Assembly (NCBI RefSeq): GCF_030332225.1
Contig: NZ_JAOWIF010000035.1
Span: forward strand, 310,001 to 374,000
Source of the DNA: Citrobacter sp. Cu233
GTDB lineage: Bacteria; Pseudomonadota; Gammaproteobacteria; Enterobacterales; Enterobacteriaceae
Reading direction: 5' to 3'
DNA length: 64,000 nt
Shown here: positions 41,971 to 50,957 of the stretch, piece after piece
Position numbering within the stretch: position 1 is the first letter of the stretch
Layout: each line of letters begins with the position of its first letter
Position numbers and translations under genes: made by a program
Notes under the pieces: generated by a model
The model's database searches: none
Seen by the model: only the letters and a program-made list of their open reading frames with translations
What the model was told of the DNA's origin: nothing

Positions 41971-43362
41971 TTAAGCGACTTTCAATTGCTGGAGCTTTTT
42001 CTCGCGGCGAATTTTACGTTCTTCAAACACGGCCACGATAGCCATCAGGCAGATACAACCGATAGCGGCGGTATCCAGCGCGGCGAAGGTACCTGCCCAG
42101 CCAGTCAGACCGAAAACCGGTGTACCGTCAGCAATCATCCCCAGACCCAGCTTGGCGAAGCTGTCACCGATCAGATAGGCGAATGTCCCTTTAATCCCAT
42201 CGGCAGCGCCGATTGCTTTTTTCGGCACGAAACCAACGGCGGCAACACCAATTAACAACTGCGGACCAAACACCAGGAAGCCGAGAGCAAACAGCGAAGC
42301 CAGATAGACATACTGGTTGCTGGCGTGCTGGTAAACACCCAGTGTCGCAATGATTAATGCCAGTGCCACACAGGCCACCAGCGCCCGGCGACCGTTTGCC
42401 AGGTCAGAGAGCCAGCCCCACAGCAGCGTACCGACCAACGCCCCCACTTCAAACAGGGTAAAGCCCTGAATCGCCACTTCTTTGGAGAGCTTCAGTTCCT
42501 GGAACGCGTACACGGTAGACCACTGGTCGATACCAATACGGACCACATACAGGAAAATGTTGGAGAAGCACAGCAGCCAGATCACTTTGTTTTTCAGCAC
42601 ATACTCAACAAAGATCTGCCACTTGGTCATGTCATTTTCTTCGGTCTCTTTATCTTCTTCGCTGATCTCTTCACCGAACAGCTCTTCAGCTTTCCCCAGA
42701 CCATAAGATTCCGGGGAGTCGCTGCCATAGCGCAGGCCGATAAAGCCAACAATCAGGGCGATAATCGATGGGAAGATAAACATGCCAATGACGTGACCGT
42801 CGAACAGGTAGTTGGCACCAAACAACGCCACACCCGCCGCACCGGCACCACCGAGGTTGTGGGAAATGTTCCACATACCGAGGTAAGAACCACGTTTACG
42901 GCGAGGTGTCCATTTGGTGATGGTGGAATAACTACACGAACCGCCAGTACTCTGGAAGAATCCGCTCAGCGCGTAGAAGGTAATCATCAGGAACAGGCTG
43001 GTTGAGCCTGCGCCCATGCTGGCACTGAAGCCGAGCATACAGATAGCAGAGAGGATCAACATAAATGGCAGGAACTGCTTGGTGTTTTTGCCATCCGCAT
43101 AATAAGAAACCAGCGTTTTACCCACGCCGTAGGTGATGGAGAAGCCCAGGCCAATCATCCCCAACTGCGTCATGCTCAGCCCGTAGGTGGAGATCATGTC
43201 GTTCTGCGCGATGTTGAAGTTTTTGCGGATCAGATACATGGTCAGGTAGCCAATAAAGACCACCAGATAAGACTGCATGAACGGTTTGAACCACATTTTA
43301 CGCCGCACATCGAGCGGCAGATCCAGGGTTGGCTTGCGCACCTGGTTTAAGAAGGCCAGCAT
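41971..43362 (-). CDS. uhpT: UhpT hexose-6-phosphate:phosphate antiporter
   Basis: Inner-membrane exchanger importing glucose 6-phosphate and other sugar phosphates (and fosfomycin) for inorganic phosphate. 463 residues, 12 membrane helices, organophosphate:Pi antiporter family. The essential arginine R46 is in MYLIRKNFN and the N-terminal [10 protein letters not shown] agrees with E. coli. Transcription depends on UhpA activated by external glucose 6-phosphate through UhpBC. A CRP-like site lies upstream at 43493-43508. Confidence 0.98.
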   Translation of the reverse strand: MLAFLNQVRKPTLDLPLDVRRKMWFKPFMQSYLVVFIGYLTMYLIRKNFNIAQNDMISTYGLSMTQLGMIGLGFSITYGVGKTLVSYYADGKNTKQFLPFMLILSAICMLGFSASMGAGSTSLFLMITFYALSGFFQSTGGSCSYSTITKWTPRRKRGSYLGMWNISHNLGGAGAAGVALFGANYLFDGHVIGMFIFPSIIALIVGFIGLRYGSDSPESYGLGKAEELFGEEISEEDKETEENDMTKWQIFVEYVLKNKVIWLLCFSNIFLYVVRIGIDQWSTVYAFQELKLSKEVAIQGFTLFEVGALVGTLLWGWLSDLANGRRALVACVALALIIATLGVYQHASNQYVYLASLFALGFLVFGPQLLIGVAAVGFVPKKAIGAADGIKGTFAYLIGDSFAKLGLGMIADGTPVFGLTGWAGTFAALDTAAIGCICLMAIVAVFEERKIRREKKLQQLKVA

Positions 43363-43492
43363 AGGACTCTCCGGGCTAATTTTTATACCTGCGAATAGCA
43401 GGCATTGTAAAAATCAGCCCGGGATCACGCCTGAGACAGCGTCCAGGTGAAACCGGGAAAATTTCTTAGTTTTACCCCACTTGAGGCAAAAA

Positions 43493-43508
43493 GGTGAGAT
43501 ACATCACG
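43493..43508. promoter_or_regulatory. CRP-like site upstream of uhpT
   Basis: GGTGA-GATACA-TCACG matches the CRP consensus TGTGA-N6-TCACA at 8 of 10 positions. It overlaps the uhpC stop codon and lies about 140 bases before the uhpT start. In E. coli uhpT is known to be CRP-activated from an upstream site. Confidence 0.6.
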
Positions 43509-44832
43509 CTTCGCCAGGCTCACGCGGCGCCTGGGCATTCAAAAACGGTAGCAGCAACAGTGCCGATATCCCTGCTGCGATGGCGATAACCACAAAGAAT
43601 CCGGTCCAGTGCCAAACCTCCATCACCTTCGCCAGTGGCCAGCCGGAGAGCGAGGCTCCCAGATAAGCGAACAGCCCGACAAACCCGGTCGCCGCCCCTG
43701 CTGCCTCTTTGTGCGAGCACTCCGCCGCCGCCATACCAATCAGCATTTGCGGGCCAAAGACGAAGAATCCGGTGGTGAAAAAGCACGCCGCCTGCATCAC
43801 GTAGCTGGCGAACGGCATCAGCCATAGCGAACCGACGGAAAGTAAAATCCCGGCGGCGAAAATCAGGTTCATTGGCCCTCGATTGCCGTTGAACAGCTTA
43901 TCTGACCCCCAACCCGCCACCAGTGCCCCGATAAACCCGCCCAGTTCAAACATGGTCACCGCAGTATTGGCGGTCACCAGATCGACCCCCAGCGTTTCTG
44001 ACATGTACAAATTACCCCAGTCGTTGATCGCCGCACGCACCACGTACACCAGCACATAACACAACGACAGCAGCCAGATATAGGGATTCAGCAACACATA
44101 GCGGGTGAGAATTTCTTTGCGGGTTAAGCCTGCGCCCTCCTGCTGCTGGGCAATTTCTAACTCATCGTGTCGCCAGTCGCCAACCGGGGGTAAGCCAATC
44201 GCCTGCGGCCTGTCGCGCAATCGCCAGCACAGGAAAAATCCCACCACAATCGCCAGTATTCCGGCAATCATCATTCCTGCACGCCAGCCATAATGCAGCG
44301 CCGTCGCCGCCATCACTATCGGGATCAGCGCCCCGCCGACGTTATGCGCGGTGTTCCATAGCGCCCACCAGCCACCGCGTTCGGTACGCGAATACCAGGC
44401 CGTCAGCAAACGGGCGCATACCGGCGATCCCCAGCCCTGGAAGAACGCATTCAGTGCCCACAGTAACGCAAAAGCCCACAGCGAGGTGGAGAAGCCAAAC
44501 AGGATGTTCACCACGCCAGTGGCAATCAAGCCAATCCCCATAAAATAGCGGGCGTTGGAACGATCGCTGACGATACCAGAGACAAACTTCGACAGGCCGT
44601 AAGTGATGTAAAACAGCGTTGCCAACAGGCCAATATCACTGCGGGTCAGTACACCGCTGGTCAGGATATCAGGCACCGCCGCGTTGAAGCTTTTGCGCGT
44701 GAAATAAAACAGCGCGTAACCAAGCCAGATGGTGGTCAGAATATGCCGCCGCCAGTAGCGATAGCGGGCGTCCACCTCGCGCTTATCAGTAATGAGTGGC
44801 GCATTGGCCGGGGCTTTTAGAAACTGAAACAT
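43504..44832 (-). CDS. uhpC: UhpC, glucose-6-phosphate sensor (UhpT-like)
   Basis: Membrane receptor that detects external glucose 6-phosphate and stimulates the UhpB kinase. It is itself a member of the organophosphate antiporter family with 12 helices (FYFTRKSFNAAVPDIL, RTERGGWWALWNTAHNVGGAL). Start 44832 (MFQFLKAPAN) is chosen because AAGGA lies six bases upstream and it aligns with the E. coli N-terminus; ATG 44838 touches that signal. 442 residues. It follows uhpB by about 10 bases. Confidence 0.96.
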   Translation of the reverse strand: MFQFLKAPANAPLITDKREVDARYRYWRRHILTTIWLGYALFYFTRKSFNAAVPDILTSGVLTRSDIGLLATLFYITYGLSKFVSGIVSDRSNARYFMGIGLIATGVVNILFGFSTSLWAFALLWALNAFFQGWGSPVCARLLTAWYSRTERGGWWALWNTAHNVGGALIPIVMAATALHYGWRAGMMIAGILAIVVGFFLCWRLRDRPQAIGLPPVGDWRHDELEIAQQQEGAGLTRKEILTRYVLLNPYIWLLSLCYVLVYVVRAAINDWGNLYMSETLGVDLVTANTAVTMFELGGFIGALVAGWGSDKLFNGNRGPMNLIFAAGILLSVGSLWLMPFASYVMQAACFFTTGFFVFGPQMLIGMAAAECSHKEAAGAATGFVGLFAYLGASLSGWPLAKVMEVWHWTGFFVVIAIAAGISALLLLPFLNAQAPREPGEA

Positions 44833-44841
44833 TGCCATTCC

Positions 44842-46344
44842 TTACACATAACGCTGAGGCAAAGAGACGCTGACCCGCGTACCGTGCGTACAGGATATCG
44901 AAAGCTTACCGCCGAGGGCCGTAATACGCTCACGCATCCCGGTGAGGCCAAATCCTTGCTGATCCGAACCCGGCGGCAGGCCGCTGCCATCGTCCTCAAT
45001 CACCAGCATCAACCGCTCATCCTGTAGCCAGCCCTGCAACGTCACCGCGCTGGCATTGGCATGCTTAACAATATTATTCAGTCCTTCCTGGCAGACGCGA
45101 AACAGCGTCACCCGCTGACTTTCGCTGAGTTCTGATTCATCAATATGCCAGTCGAGATGGCTGACGATACCGCGACTTTCCAGCTCCATTTCCCGCATCA
45201 ACGAACGGATAGCCTGCTCCAGCGTTAAATCATCTAACTGGCGCGGGCGTAAACGCCCCAACAGGCGGCGTACCGAATCGTATACCCCGAGTGAAAGCTG
45301 CTCGATATGCGCCCCACTGCGCTTTACGCCCACATTCTCCGGAGCCAGCCGCTGAACGATACCGGCCTGAGTACGAATAGCGGTAATGGTCTGCCCAATG
45401 TCATCATGCAGTTCACGTGCCACGTCGCGACGTACGCTTTCTTCGGTTTCCAGCAAACGCTCCGCCAAACGATGATTGCGTGCCAGCTCGTTTTGCAGCG
45501 ACTGGTTGAGTTCACGCAGGCGCTGGATCCCCGCGCCGAGCAGCAGCCCGGTCAGGCTTTGCGCCAACAGCGAGAGCAGTAAATCAACGGGATGATCGTG
45601 CCAGGTCTGGCTGGCAATCAGCGCGATGGCATTCATCAGCGTGGCGATCAGCGCCCCCTGCCAGCCATAGTGCCAGGCAAGTGCAATAATCGGCAGCGCC
45701 AGGCAAAACGGCGTAAAGCGTGACAGCTCATTCGGCAGGCCCAACTGCAACCACAGGCTGACACTGAACAACAGCAAATACCAAACCAGATGTCGTGCGC
45801 GCCAGTTCACGGGTTGAGAAACCACCGCCGGTCCCAGCGGCAGCCAGGTGGTGCTGGTCAGATAGTGCCAGAACACCAGGCAGATCGGCGCCAACGTCAG
45901 CCCCCCGGTGAGTGTTAGCAGCAGCACGGTCCACGCCTCTTCACCTTGCCCAAGCCATGGTAGCGATTGCAGCAGTGCCGCCGCAGTCAGTGCTGCCCCC
46001 TGTAATAACAATGTGCGCCAGTCACGCTGATGGCGGAAGCGTGAGGTCAGTGCGACGGGAAGTAAAGTGAGAAAGCTACCGATCACCAAAAGTGGCAAAT
46101 GGGACAGCGCCACTTCCTGCGCCAGCCAAAACAGAAGCAGCCATTCCGCACCCAACAGTACCGGCCAGTAGCCGCGCGGGCATTGCAGCATCAAGCCCAG
46201 GCGCAGGCCAAATGGAAACAGCAGCACAGCCAGCTCCGGGCGTTCAACCAGATGCAGGCTGATGCTCCACAGGCAAAACCATGCAGCAGAGAAGATAAAA
46301 AAGCAGGCAACAAGGGTGACTAACCGGGAAAAGAACGTGTTCAT
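44842..46344 (-). CDS. uhpB: UhpB sensor histidine kinase
   Basis: Membrane histidine kinase of 500 residues. The N-terminal half has about eight hydrophobic membrane segments (MASE1-like). It is followed by a HisKA_3 dimerisation domain with the phosphorylated histidine in [19 protein letters not shown] and a HATPase domain ([39 protein letters not shown]). It phosphorylates UhpA when UhpC senses glucose 6-phosphate. It overlaps uhpA by four bases (ATGA). Confidence 0.97.
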   Translation of the reverse strand: MNTFFSRLVTLVACFFIFSAAWFCLWSISLHLVERPELAVLLFPFGLRLGLMLQCPRGYWPVLLGAEWLLLFWLAQEVALSHLPLLVIGSFLTLLPVALTSRFRHQRDWRTLLLQGAALTAAALLQSLPWLGQGEEAWTVLLLTLTGGLTLAPICLVFWHYLTSTTWLPLGPAVVSQPVNWRARHLVWYLLLFSVSLWLQLGLPNELSRFTPFCLALPIIALAWHYGWQGALIATLMNAIALIASQTWHDHPVDLLLSLLAQSLTGLLLGAGIQRLRELNQSLQNELARNHRLAERLLETEESVRRDVARELHDDIGQTITAIRTQAGIVQRLAPENVGVKRSGAHIEQLSLGVYDSVRRLLGRLRPRQLDDLTLEQAIRSLMREMELESRGIVSHLDWHIDESELSESQRVTLFRVCQEGLNNIVKHANASAVTLQGWLQDERLMLVIEDDGSGLPPGSDQQGFGLTGMRERITALGGKLSISCTHGTRVSVSLPQRYV

Positions 46345-46934
46345 TGCCAGCCGTCAAACATCCGCCGTGCCAACTCAACATCGTTGCTTACGCCCAACTT
46401 TTCCATCAGGTTGGCGCGGTGCACATGTACCGTTTTTGGTGACAAGCCCAGTTCAGCCGCGATCTCTTTGACTGCCATCCCTTGCGCCAGTTTTTCTGCC
46501 ACCTGACGTTCGCGTTTGGTTAGCGGGTCCTGACGCCCGGCCGCCAGTTTGACGGCGATGTCCGGCGTTAAATAGCAGCCGCCGGTTGCCACGGTACGCA
46601 CCGCGGCAATCAGCTCATCGGGGCTACAGCGTTTTGAGAGGAAGCCTCGCGCCCCTGCGTTCAACGCCTGCTCCACCAGCGCCGGGCTGTCGTGGACGGA
46701 GAGCATGATAATCGCCATGCCTTTTGGCAACTGGCTTAACAGTTCGAGTCCGGAAATGTCAGGCATAGAGATATCGCAGATACAGACCTGCACGCCGCGT
46801 CCCGGCAATCCTGCCAGCGCCTCGTTACCTGAGCCAAACTCAGCCACAACCTGCAAATCGGGTTCCAGCCCCAACAGTTGGGCAAACCCGGAACGGACGA
46901 TAAGGTGATCGTCAATAAGGGCAACGGTAATCAT
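46341..46934 (-). CDS. uhpA: UhpA response regulator
   Basis: NarL/FixJ-type activator of uhpT, 197 residues. The receiver domain has the acidic pocket LIDDH and the phosphorylation site D54 in [12 protein letters not shown]. The C-terminal LuxR helix-turn-helix reads [52 protein letters not shown] precedes the start. First gene of uhpABC, directly downstream of the ilvBN terminator. Confidence 0.98.
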   Translation of the reverse strand: MITVALIDDHLIVRSGFAQLLGLEPDLQVVAEFGSGNEALAGLPGRGVQVCICDISMPDISGLELLSQLPKGMAIIMLSVHDSPALVEQALNAGARGFLSKRCSPDELIAAVRTVATGGCYLTPDIAVKLAAGRQDPLTKRERQVAEKLAQGMAVKEIAAELGLSPKTVHVHRANLMEKLGVSNDVELARRMFDGWQ

Positions 46935-46952
46935 GGGTTCATCCTGGCAGGT

Positions 46953-46987
46953 ATAAAAAACGCGCTTACCTTAACGATAAGCGCGTT
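46953..46987 (-). terminator. ilvBN terminator
   Basis: AACGCGCTTA / TAAGCGCGTT perfect 10-bp stem (46959-46987), followed on the minus strand by six T (rc of 46955-46960). It lies between ilvN and uhpA. Confidence 0.88.
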
Positions 46988-47008
46988 GCTGTTCAAGCCT
47001 TGAGCGGC

Positions 47009-47299
47009 TTACTCAAAGAACACAGTGATTTTGTTAAACATCGACGGGTCGGACTGGTTACGCGCCACTTTCACCACATCTTCCAGTTTGTCGATCTGGC
47101 TTATCATCTGTTCCAGACGTTGATCGTCGTTAACCAGTAGCCAGATGCGACTCTGGTCGCTGCCCTGAATCGGTAGACAGAGGATACCTTCCACGTTGAA
47201 CGCACGGCGGGCAAACAGCCCACAAACGTGGGTCATTACACCCGGGTGGTTGCGTACGGTGAGTTCCAGGATTACGTTGTCATGAGTCTGCTGTTGCAT
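47009..47299 (-). CDS. ilvN: IlvN, acetohydroxyacid synthase I small subunit
   Basis: Regulatory ACT-domain subunit of 96 residues that gives valine feedback sensitivity to AHAS I. The ACT signature is visible: [29 protein letters not shown]. It starts three bases after the ilvB stop, so the two are co-translated. Confidence 0.98.
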   Translation of the reverse strand: MQQQTHDNVILELTVRNHPGVMTHVCGLFARRAFNVEGILCLPIQGSDQSRIWLLVNDDQRLEQMISQIDKLEDVVKVARNQSDPSMFNKITVFFE

Positions 47300-47302
47300 G
47301 GC

Positions 47303-48991
47303 TTATTCCCCCACCATTTCAGTGTTTGCCGCACCCGGCGGTACCATCGGGTACACTTTTTCTTCTGCATCAATACGTACGTGGATCAGCGCCGGTCCTG
47401 GACGATTGATTATCTCCTGCAGCGCCGCCTGTGGATCCGCTTCATGATTTAAATCGCAGGTTTCCAGACCAAAACCGGCGGCAATCTGCATAAAGTTAAT
47501 CATCCCCGGATAGGTCGCAGCAAACACACCTTGTTTATAAAACAGGCTTTGTTGCTGATACACCAGACCCAGTGCTTCGTTATTCATCAGGATGATTTTA
47601 ATATCCAGCTGATTTTCACTGGCAGTCGCCATTTCCTGAATATTCATCATCAGGCTGCCGTCGCCGGAGAAGCACAGCACTTTCTTGTCCGGGTTCGCCA
47701 GCGCCGCACCAATCGCTGCAGGCAGACCGAAGCCCATGGTGCCCAGACCACCAGAAGTCAGCCACTGACGTGGGCGATTCAGTGGGTAGGCCTGCGCCGC
47801 CCACATCTGATGCTGACCCACGTCGGTGGTAATGATGGCGCTGTCGTCCACGCAAGCCGCAACAGCGTTAATCAGTCCATAATGGCTGAGCGGATCGCTT
47901 TCCTGTGGAATGGTACACGGGAATTCACGCTGCAAATCCGCCACCATTTGATGCCACACGTCGCGCGACTGCGCCTCAATCAATGGGATCAACTGTTCCA
48001 GTACCTCATTCACATCCGCCTGAATTGCCACATGCGGCTGTTTGATTTTACCCAGCTCAGCACGATCGATATCCACGTGGATTATTTTTGCATTCGGGCA
48101 GAACTGCTCGGTTTTACCTATCGCCCGGTCATCAAAACGTGCGCCAAGAACAACTAATAAATCAGCCTCTTGCAGAATAAAGTTGGTGCTGCGTGCGCCG
48201 TGCATGCCCAGCATGCCTAACGACAGCGGATGCGCTTTTGGCAACATGCCCAGCGCCATTAAGGTCATGGTGGTGGGCAGCATCGCTTTTTCCGCCAGCT
48301 CACGTACACGCTCAGGTGCGTTAATCACGCCGCCACCGAGGTACAACACCGGACGTTGTGCCGCATTAATCATGGCGGCAGCATCGCGAACGCTGTCCGC
48401 GCTAAAAGTTGGCGCAGGGGCTTTTTCTGCAGGCTCCGGCATCTCTTCAATTTCAAATACGGCTGTTTGAATGTCCTTAGGTATGTCTATCCACACCGGG
48501 CCTGGGCGTCCTGACTGCGCAATGCGGAAGGCATCGCTCATGACCTGCGGTAATTCATTGATATGGCGAACCAGATAATTATGTTTGGTGATGGGGATAG
48601 AGATGCCGTAGGTGTCAACTTCCTGGAAGGCGTCAGTGCCGATCATTGAGGCCGGAACCTGCCCGGTGATACACACCAACGGAATAGAGTCCAGGCGTGC
48701 ATCGGCGATAGCAGTAACCAGGTTAGTTGCCCCCGGCCCGCTACAGGCCATACACACCGCCGGTTTACCCTCGGTTCGTGCCATCCCCTGAGCGATGAAC
48801 CCCGCCCCCTGCTCGTGGCGTGCCAGGATATGACGGATTTGCGTGCTTTGGCTTAAGGCGTCGTAGACGGGGAGAATTGAGCCGCCAGGAATACCGGTGA
48901 CCACTTTAATTCCCTGACGTTCCAGGAAATGAACGATGAATTCTGCGCCCGTAAAGCGCGTACGCTTGGATGTGATGCCCGAACTTGCCAT
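47303..48991 (-). CDS. ilvB: IlvB, acetohydroxyacid synthase I large subunit
   Basis: Thiamine-diphosphate and FAD-dependent enzyme that condenses pyruvate with pyruvate or 2-ketobutyrate, the first common step of branched-chain amino acid synthesis. 562 residues. The catalytic glutamate lies in RHEQGAGFIAQG, and the ThDP/Mg motif is GDGSLMMNIQEMATASENQLDIKIILMNNEALG (read in two parts around MMNIQ). AAAGGA precedes the start. Expression is attenuated through the ivbL leader and the hairpin at 49043-49076. Confidence 0.98.
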   Translation of the reverse strand: MASSGITSKRTRFTGAEFIVHFLERQGIKVVTGIPGGSILPVYDALSQSTQIRHILARHEQGAGFIAQGMARTEGKPAVCMACSGPGATNLVTAIADARLDSIPLVCITGQVPASMIGTDAFQEVDTYGISIPITKHNYLVRHINELPQVMSDAFRIAQSGRPGPVWIDIPKDIQTAVFEIEEMPEPAEKAPAPTFSADSVRDAAAMINAAQRPVLYLGGGVINAPERVRELAEKAMLPTTMTLMALGMLPKAHPLSLGMLGMHGARSTNFILQEADLLVVLGARFDDRAIGKTEQFCPNAKIIHVDIDRAELGKIKQPHVAIQADVNEVLEQLIPLIEAQSRDVWHQMVADLQREFPCTIPQESDPLSHYGLINAVAACVDDSAIITTDVGQHQMWAAQAYPLNRPRQWLTSGGLGTMGFGLPAAIGAALANPDKKVLCFSGDGSLMMNIQEMATASENQLDIKIILMNNEALGLVYQQQSLFYKQGVFAATYPGMINFMQIAAGFGLETCDLNHEADPQAALQEIINRPGPALIHVRIDAEEKVYPMVPPGAANTEMVGE

Positions 48992-49042
48992 GCTCCAGTC
49001 CTTTTATTCTGGGCCTTTGCTCCGGGCAGGTCTCTTATACGA

Positions 49043-49076
49043 AAAACCCCGCCCGGTTTGCGCCGGCGGGGTTTTG
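49043..49076 (-). terminator. ilvB attenuator
   Basis: On the minus strand AACCCCGCCGGCGCAAACCGGGCGGGGTT forms a GC-rich hairpin followed by TTTTTCG. It lies between the ivbL stop and ilvB, as in E. coli, where Val/Leu-tRNA supply decides read-through. Confidence 0.9.
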
Positions 49077-49098
49077 GAATCGTGTGTTGTTCCGGACC

Positions 49099-49197
49099 CT
49101 ACGGCGCATTGCCGACGACCACCACCACACGCACGACGACCGCTGCGCGAGATGGCGCAGTTTTTAGTAGGGTCGCAGTCAGCATGGAAGGGTTCAT
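49099..49197 (-). CDS. ivbL: IvbL, ilvBN leader peptide
   Basis: Attenuator peptide of 32 residues beginning MNPSMLTATLLKTAP and ending VVVRVVVVVGNAP. Eight valines and three leucines concentrate the control codons, so scarcity of charged Val- or Leu-tRNA stalls the ribosome and favours the antiterminator. It corresponds closely to E. coli IvbL. The attenuator hairpin begins 23 bases after the stop. Confidence 0.95.
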   Translation of the reverse strand: MNPSMLTATLLKTAPSRAAVVVRVVVVVGNAP

Positions 49198-49327
49198 TAG
49201 GGACCTTGTCTGTTTGTTGGTTAACAGGATTTATACAAACACAGGTTTTTCAGCGTGACAATGGAAAATTTTTCATCTGCGCAAAAATGCGTCAAAGATC
49301 ACGTTTAGCTGTACACAATGTAAAAAC

Positions 49328-49402
49328 AAAAAACCCCGCCGCGGCGAGGTTTTTTTCAGGGTTTGCGGCTGGTAACCGCAGAACACACTGTGTTACGTCA
49401 AC
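49328..49402 (-). ncRNA. istR: IstR-1 antisense RNA of the tisB toxin
   Basis: The minus strand reads GTTGACGTAACACAGTGTG, then TTCTGCGGTTACCAGCCGCA, and ends in the strong hairpin CCTCGCCGCGGCGGGG followed by six T. The span is exactly 75 bases, equal to E. coli IstR-1. Its first 19 bases are perfectly complementary to tisAB mRNA at 49631-49649. IstR-1 blocks ribosome standby on tisAB mRNA and triggers its cleavage by RNase III. Confidence 0.95.
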
Positions 49403-49500
49403 GCAAGAAGTATACGCGAACGTGAACGAACGCGCAATTTAAGGCACGGATTTTGACGTTTCTGAGTATGGATCGCTTTGCGGGTTTTGTCCATAAAATA

Positions 49501-49530
49501 CTGTTCATATATACAGTATTTATCTATACT
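49501..49530 (+). promoter_or_regulatory. tisB: LexA-controlled tisAB promoter
   Basis: CTGTTCATATATACAG (49501-49516) is a full CTGT-N8-ACAG LexA box. A TATACT -10 element lies at 49525-49530, 17 bases after TGTTCA, so the box covers the -35 region and would repress tisB until SOS induction. Confidence 0.9.
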
Positions 49531-49630
49531 GTGAATGTTCGCAGTGCGCGAGGGGGCCGCTGTTTTACCGGCGCATCAAAGTCCTGGCTGAAACGGGTGG
49601 TGCCGTCAGCGCCTTAACCCCCTAAGTGAG

Positions 49631-49649
49631 CACACTGTGTTACGTCAAC
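49631..49649 (+). promoter_or_regulatory. IstR-1 target / ribosome standby site in tisAB mRNA
   Basis: CACACTGTGTTACGTCAAC is identical to 49384-49402, so the mRNA here pairs over 19 bases with the 5' end of IstR-1. A short frame beginning GTG 49626 and ending at 49721, overlapping the tisB start, corresponds to the untranslated tisA frame of E. coli. Confidence 0.88.
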
Positions 49650-49717
49650 AAAGGTGCTGGCAACAGGCAGCGGCGAGGTACGCCAGCACCGTGCTCCTTG
49701 TACCAAAAGGAGAGCGT

Positions 49718-49807
49718 ATGAGCCTCGTGGATATCGCTATTCTTATCCTCAAACTCATCGTTGCAGCACTGCAACTGCTTGATGCTGTTCTGAAGTATAT
49801 AAAATAG
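49718..49807 (+). CDS. tisB: TisB, SOS-induced membrane toxin
   Basis: Toxic peptide of 29 residues (MSLVDIAILILKLIVAALQL, then LDAVLKYIK), differing from E. coli TisB only in conservative changes. It forms an amphipathic inner-membrane helix that dissipates the proton gradient and promotes persister formation after DNA damage. AAAAGGAGAG precedes the start. It is repressed by LexA and by IstR-1 and followed by a terminator at 49828-49857. Confidence 0.96.
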   Translation: MSLVDIAILILKLIVAALQLLDAVLKYIK

Positions 49808-49827
49808 TTCAGATTCAAGTCGCACTT

Positions 49828-49857
49828 AAGGGGAGCGGGCTATCACCTGCTCCCCTT
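49828..49857 (+). terminator. tisB terminator
   Basis: AAGGGGAGC / GCTCCCCTT perfect 9-bp stem with a 12-base loop, ending in TTT. Confidence 0.8.
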
Positions 49858-49930
49858 TCACCTTCTCTCAGGTGCTTGTGTCGCGCCAATATGTTACATT
49901 TTTATGACATTCTCAGGGAAGAATAGTGCT

Positions 49931-50764
49931 ATGACCCTTTCTGTTTTCTGCATTTTACTGTTCGCCGCGCTGCTTCATGCCAGCTGGAACGCCATTGTTA
50001 AAGCAGGAAATGACAAGCTGTACTCGGCTATCAGCGTGAGTGGCTCGGCTGCGATTATGGCTCTGATTCTCTTGCCCTTCGCCCCCCAACCCTCTGCCGC
50101 CAGCCTGCCGTTTTTGGCGATTTCAACCGCATTACAGGTGGTGTACACCGTACTGGTTGCCAAAACCTATCAGGTTTCGGACATGAGCCAGACCTATCCC
50201 ATCATGCGCGGCACTGCCCCATTGTTGGTCGCTATCATCAGCGTCCTGTTTCTCGGCGATAGTCTGTCAATACTGGCCTGGGTGGGGATTGCCACAATCT
50301 GCCTGGCGATCCTCGGCATGGCATTTAACGGCCGTAGCAGTTCGCAACGAGGGATCGTTCTGGCGCTCATTAATGCCTGTTTTATTGCCGGCTATACGCT
50401 GGTTGATGGCACCGGTGTTCGGCTTTCAGAGACTGCACTGGGCTACACGCTCTGGACCTTCTTCCTGAACGGCTCCTGCTTGTTGAGCTGGGCGATGATT
50501 GCCAGACGCCGCGAAGCCTCCCGCTATCTGGCGCACCAGTGGAAGAAAGGTATTCTTGGCGGTATTGGCACCATGGGCTCTTACGGACTGGCACTGTGGG
50601 CGATGACTCAGGCCCCGCTGGCGGTGGTAGCCGCACTGCGTGAAACATCCATTCTGTTTGGCGCACTGCTCGCCTGGTTGCTGCTAAAAGAGAAAGTCGC
50701 CGGAGTACGCCTTATCGCTGCCGGAGGTATTGCCGCCGGCGCAGTATTGCTACGTTTGTCATAA
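49931..50764 (+). CDS. EamA/DMT-family transporter
   Basis: Inner-membrane protein of 277 residues with about 10 helices in two EamA repeats (LLHASWNAIVKAGNDKLYS; ALRETSILFGALLAWLLLKEKV). Substrate unknown. Start 49931 (MTLSVFCILL) is preferred because AGGGAAG lies upstream and the membrane segment then starts at once; the frame opens at 49904. Located between tisB and emrD, where E. coli K-12 has none, so it is an accessory gene of this lineage. Confidence 0.88.
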   Translation: MTLSVFCILLFAALLHASWNAIVKAGNDKLYSAISVSGSAAIMALILLPFAPQPSAASLPFLAISTALQVVYTVLVAKTYQVSDMSQTYPIMRGTAPLLVAIISVLFLGDSLSILAWVGIATICLAILGMAFNGRSSSQRGIVLALINACFIAGYTLVDGTGVRLSETALGYTLWTFFLNGSCLLSWAMIARRREASRYLAHQWKKGILGGIGTMGSYGLALWAMTQAPLAVVAALRETSILFGALLAWLLLKEKVAGVRLIAAGGIAAGAVLLRLS

Positions 50765-50957
50765 TCGCGCTGTCGACCTGATGCAATCCGGCAACATTTG
50801 TTGCCGCTATTTGTTTACATTTCCTGCCGTTCATCGTTGAAACATTCCAGCCCACTATCTGGCCTTCTATTTCTGTTGTGGTAGATTCCACGCGCATTTA
50901 TGGGAAAGTGCAGCACCTTATTCTTATTTTTTCTTCATTTGAAAAGTAATCAGCGAA

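Noticed and set aside
47531-48157. Plus-strand open frame of 208 codons opposite ilvB
   Set aside because: Antisense shadow of the conserved ilvB gene; composition not protein-like.
49626-49721. tisA as a coding sequence
   Set aside because: The frame exists, but the corresponding E. coli frame is considered untranslated and the segment serves as the IstR-1 target and ribosome standby site.
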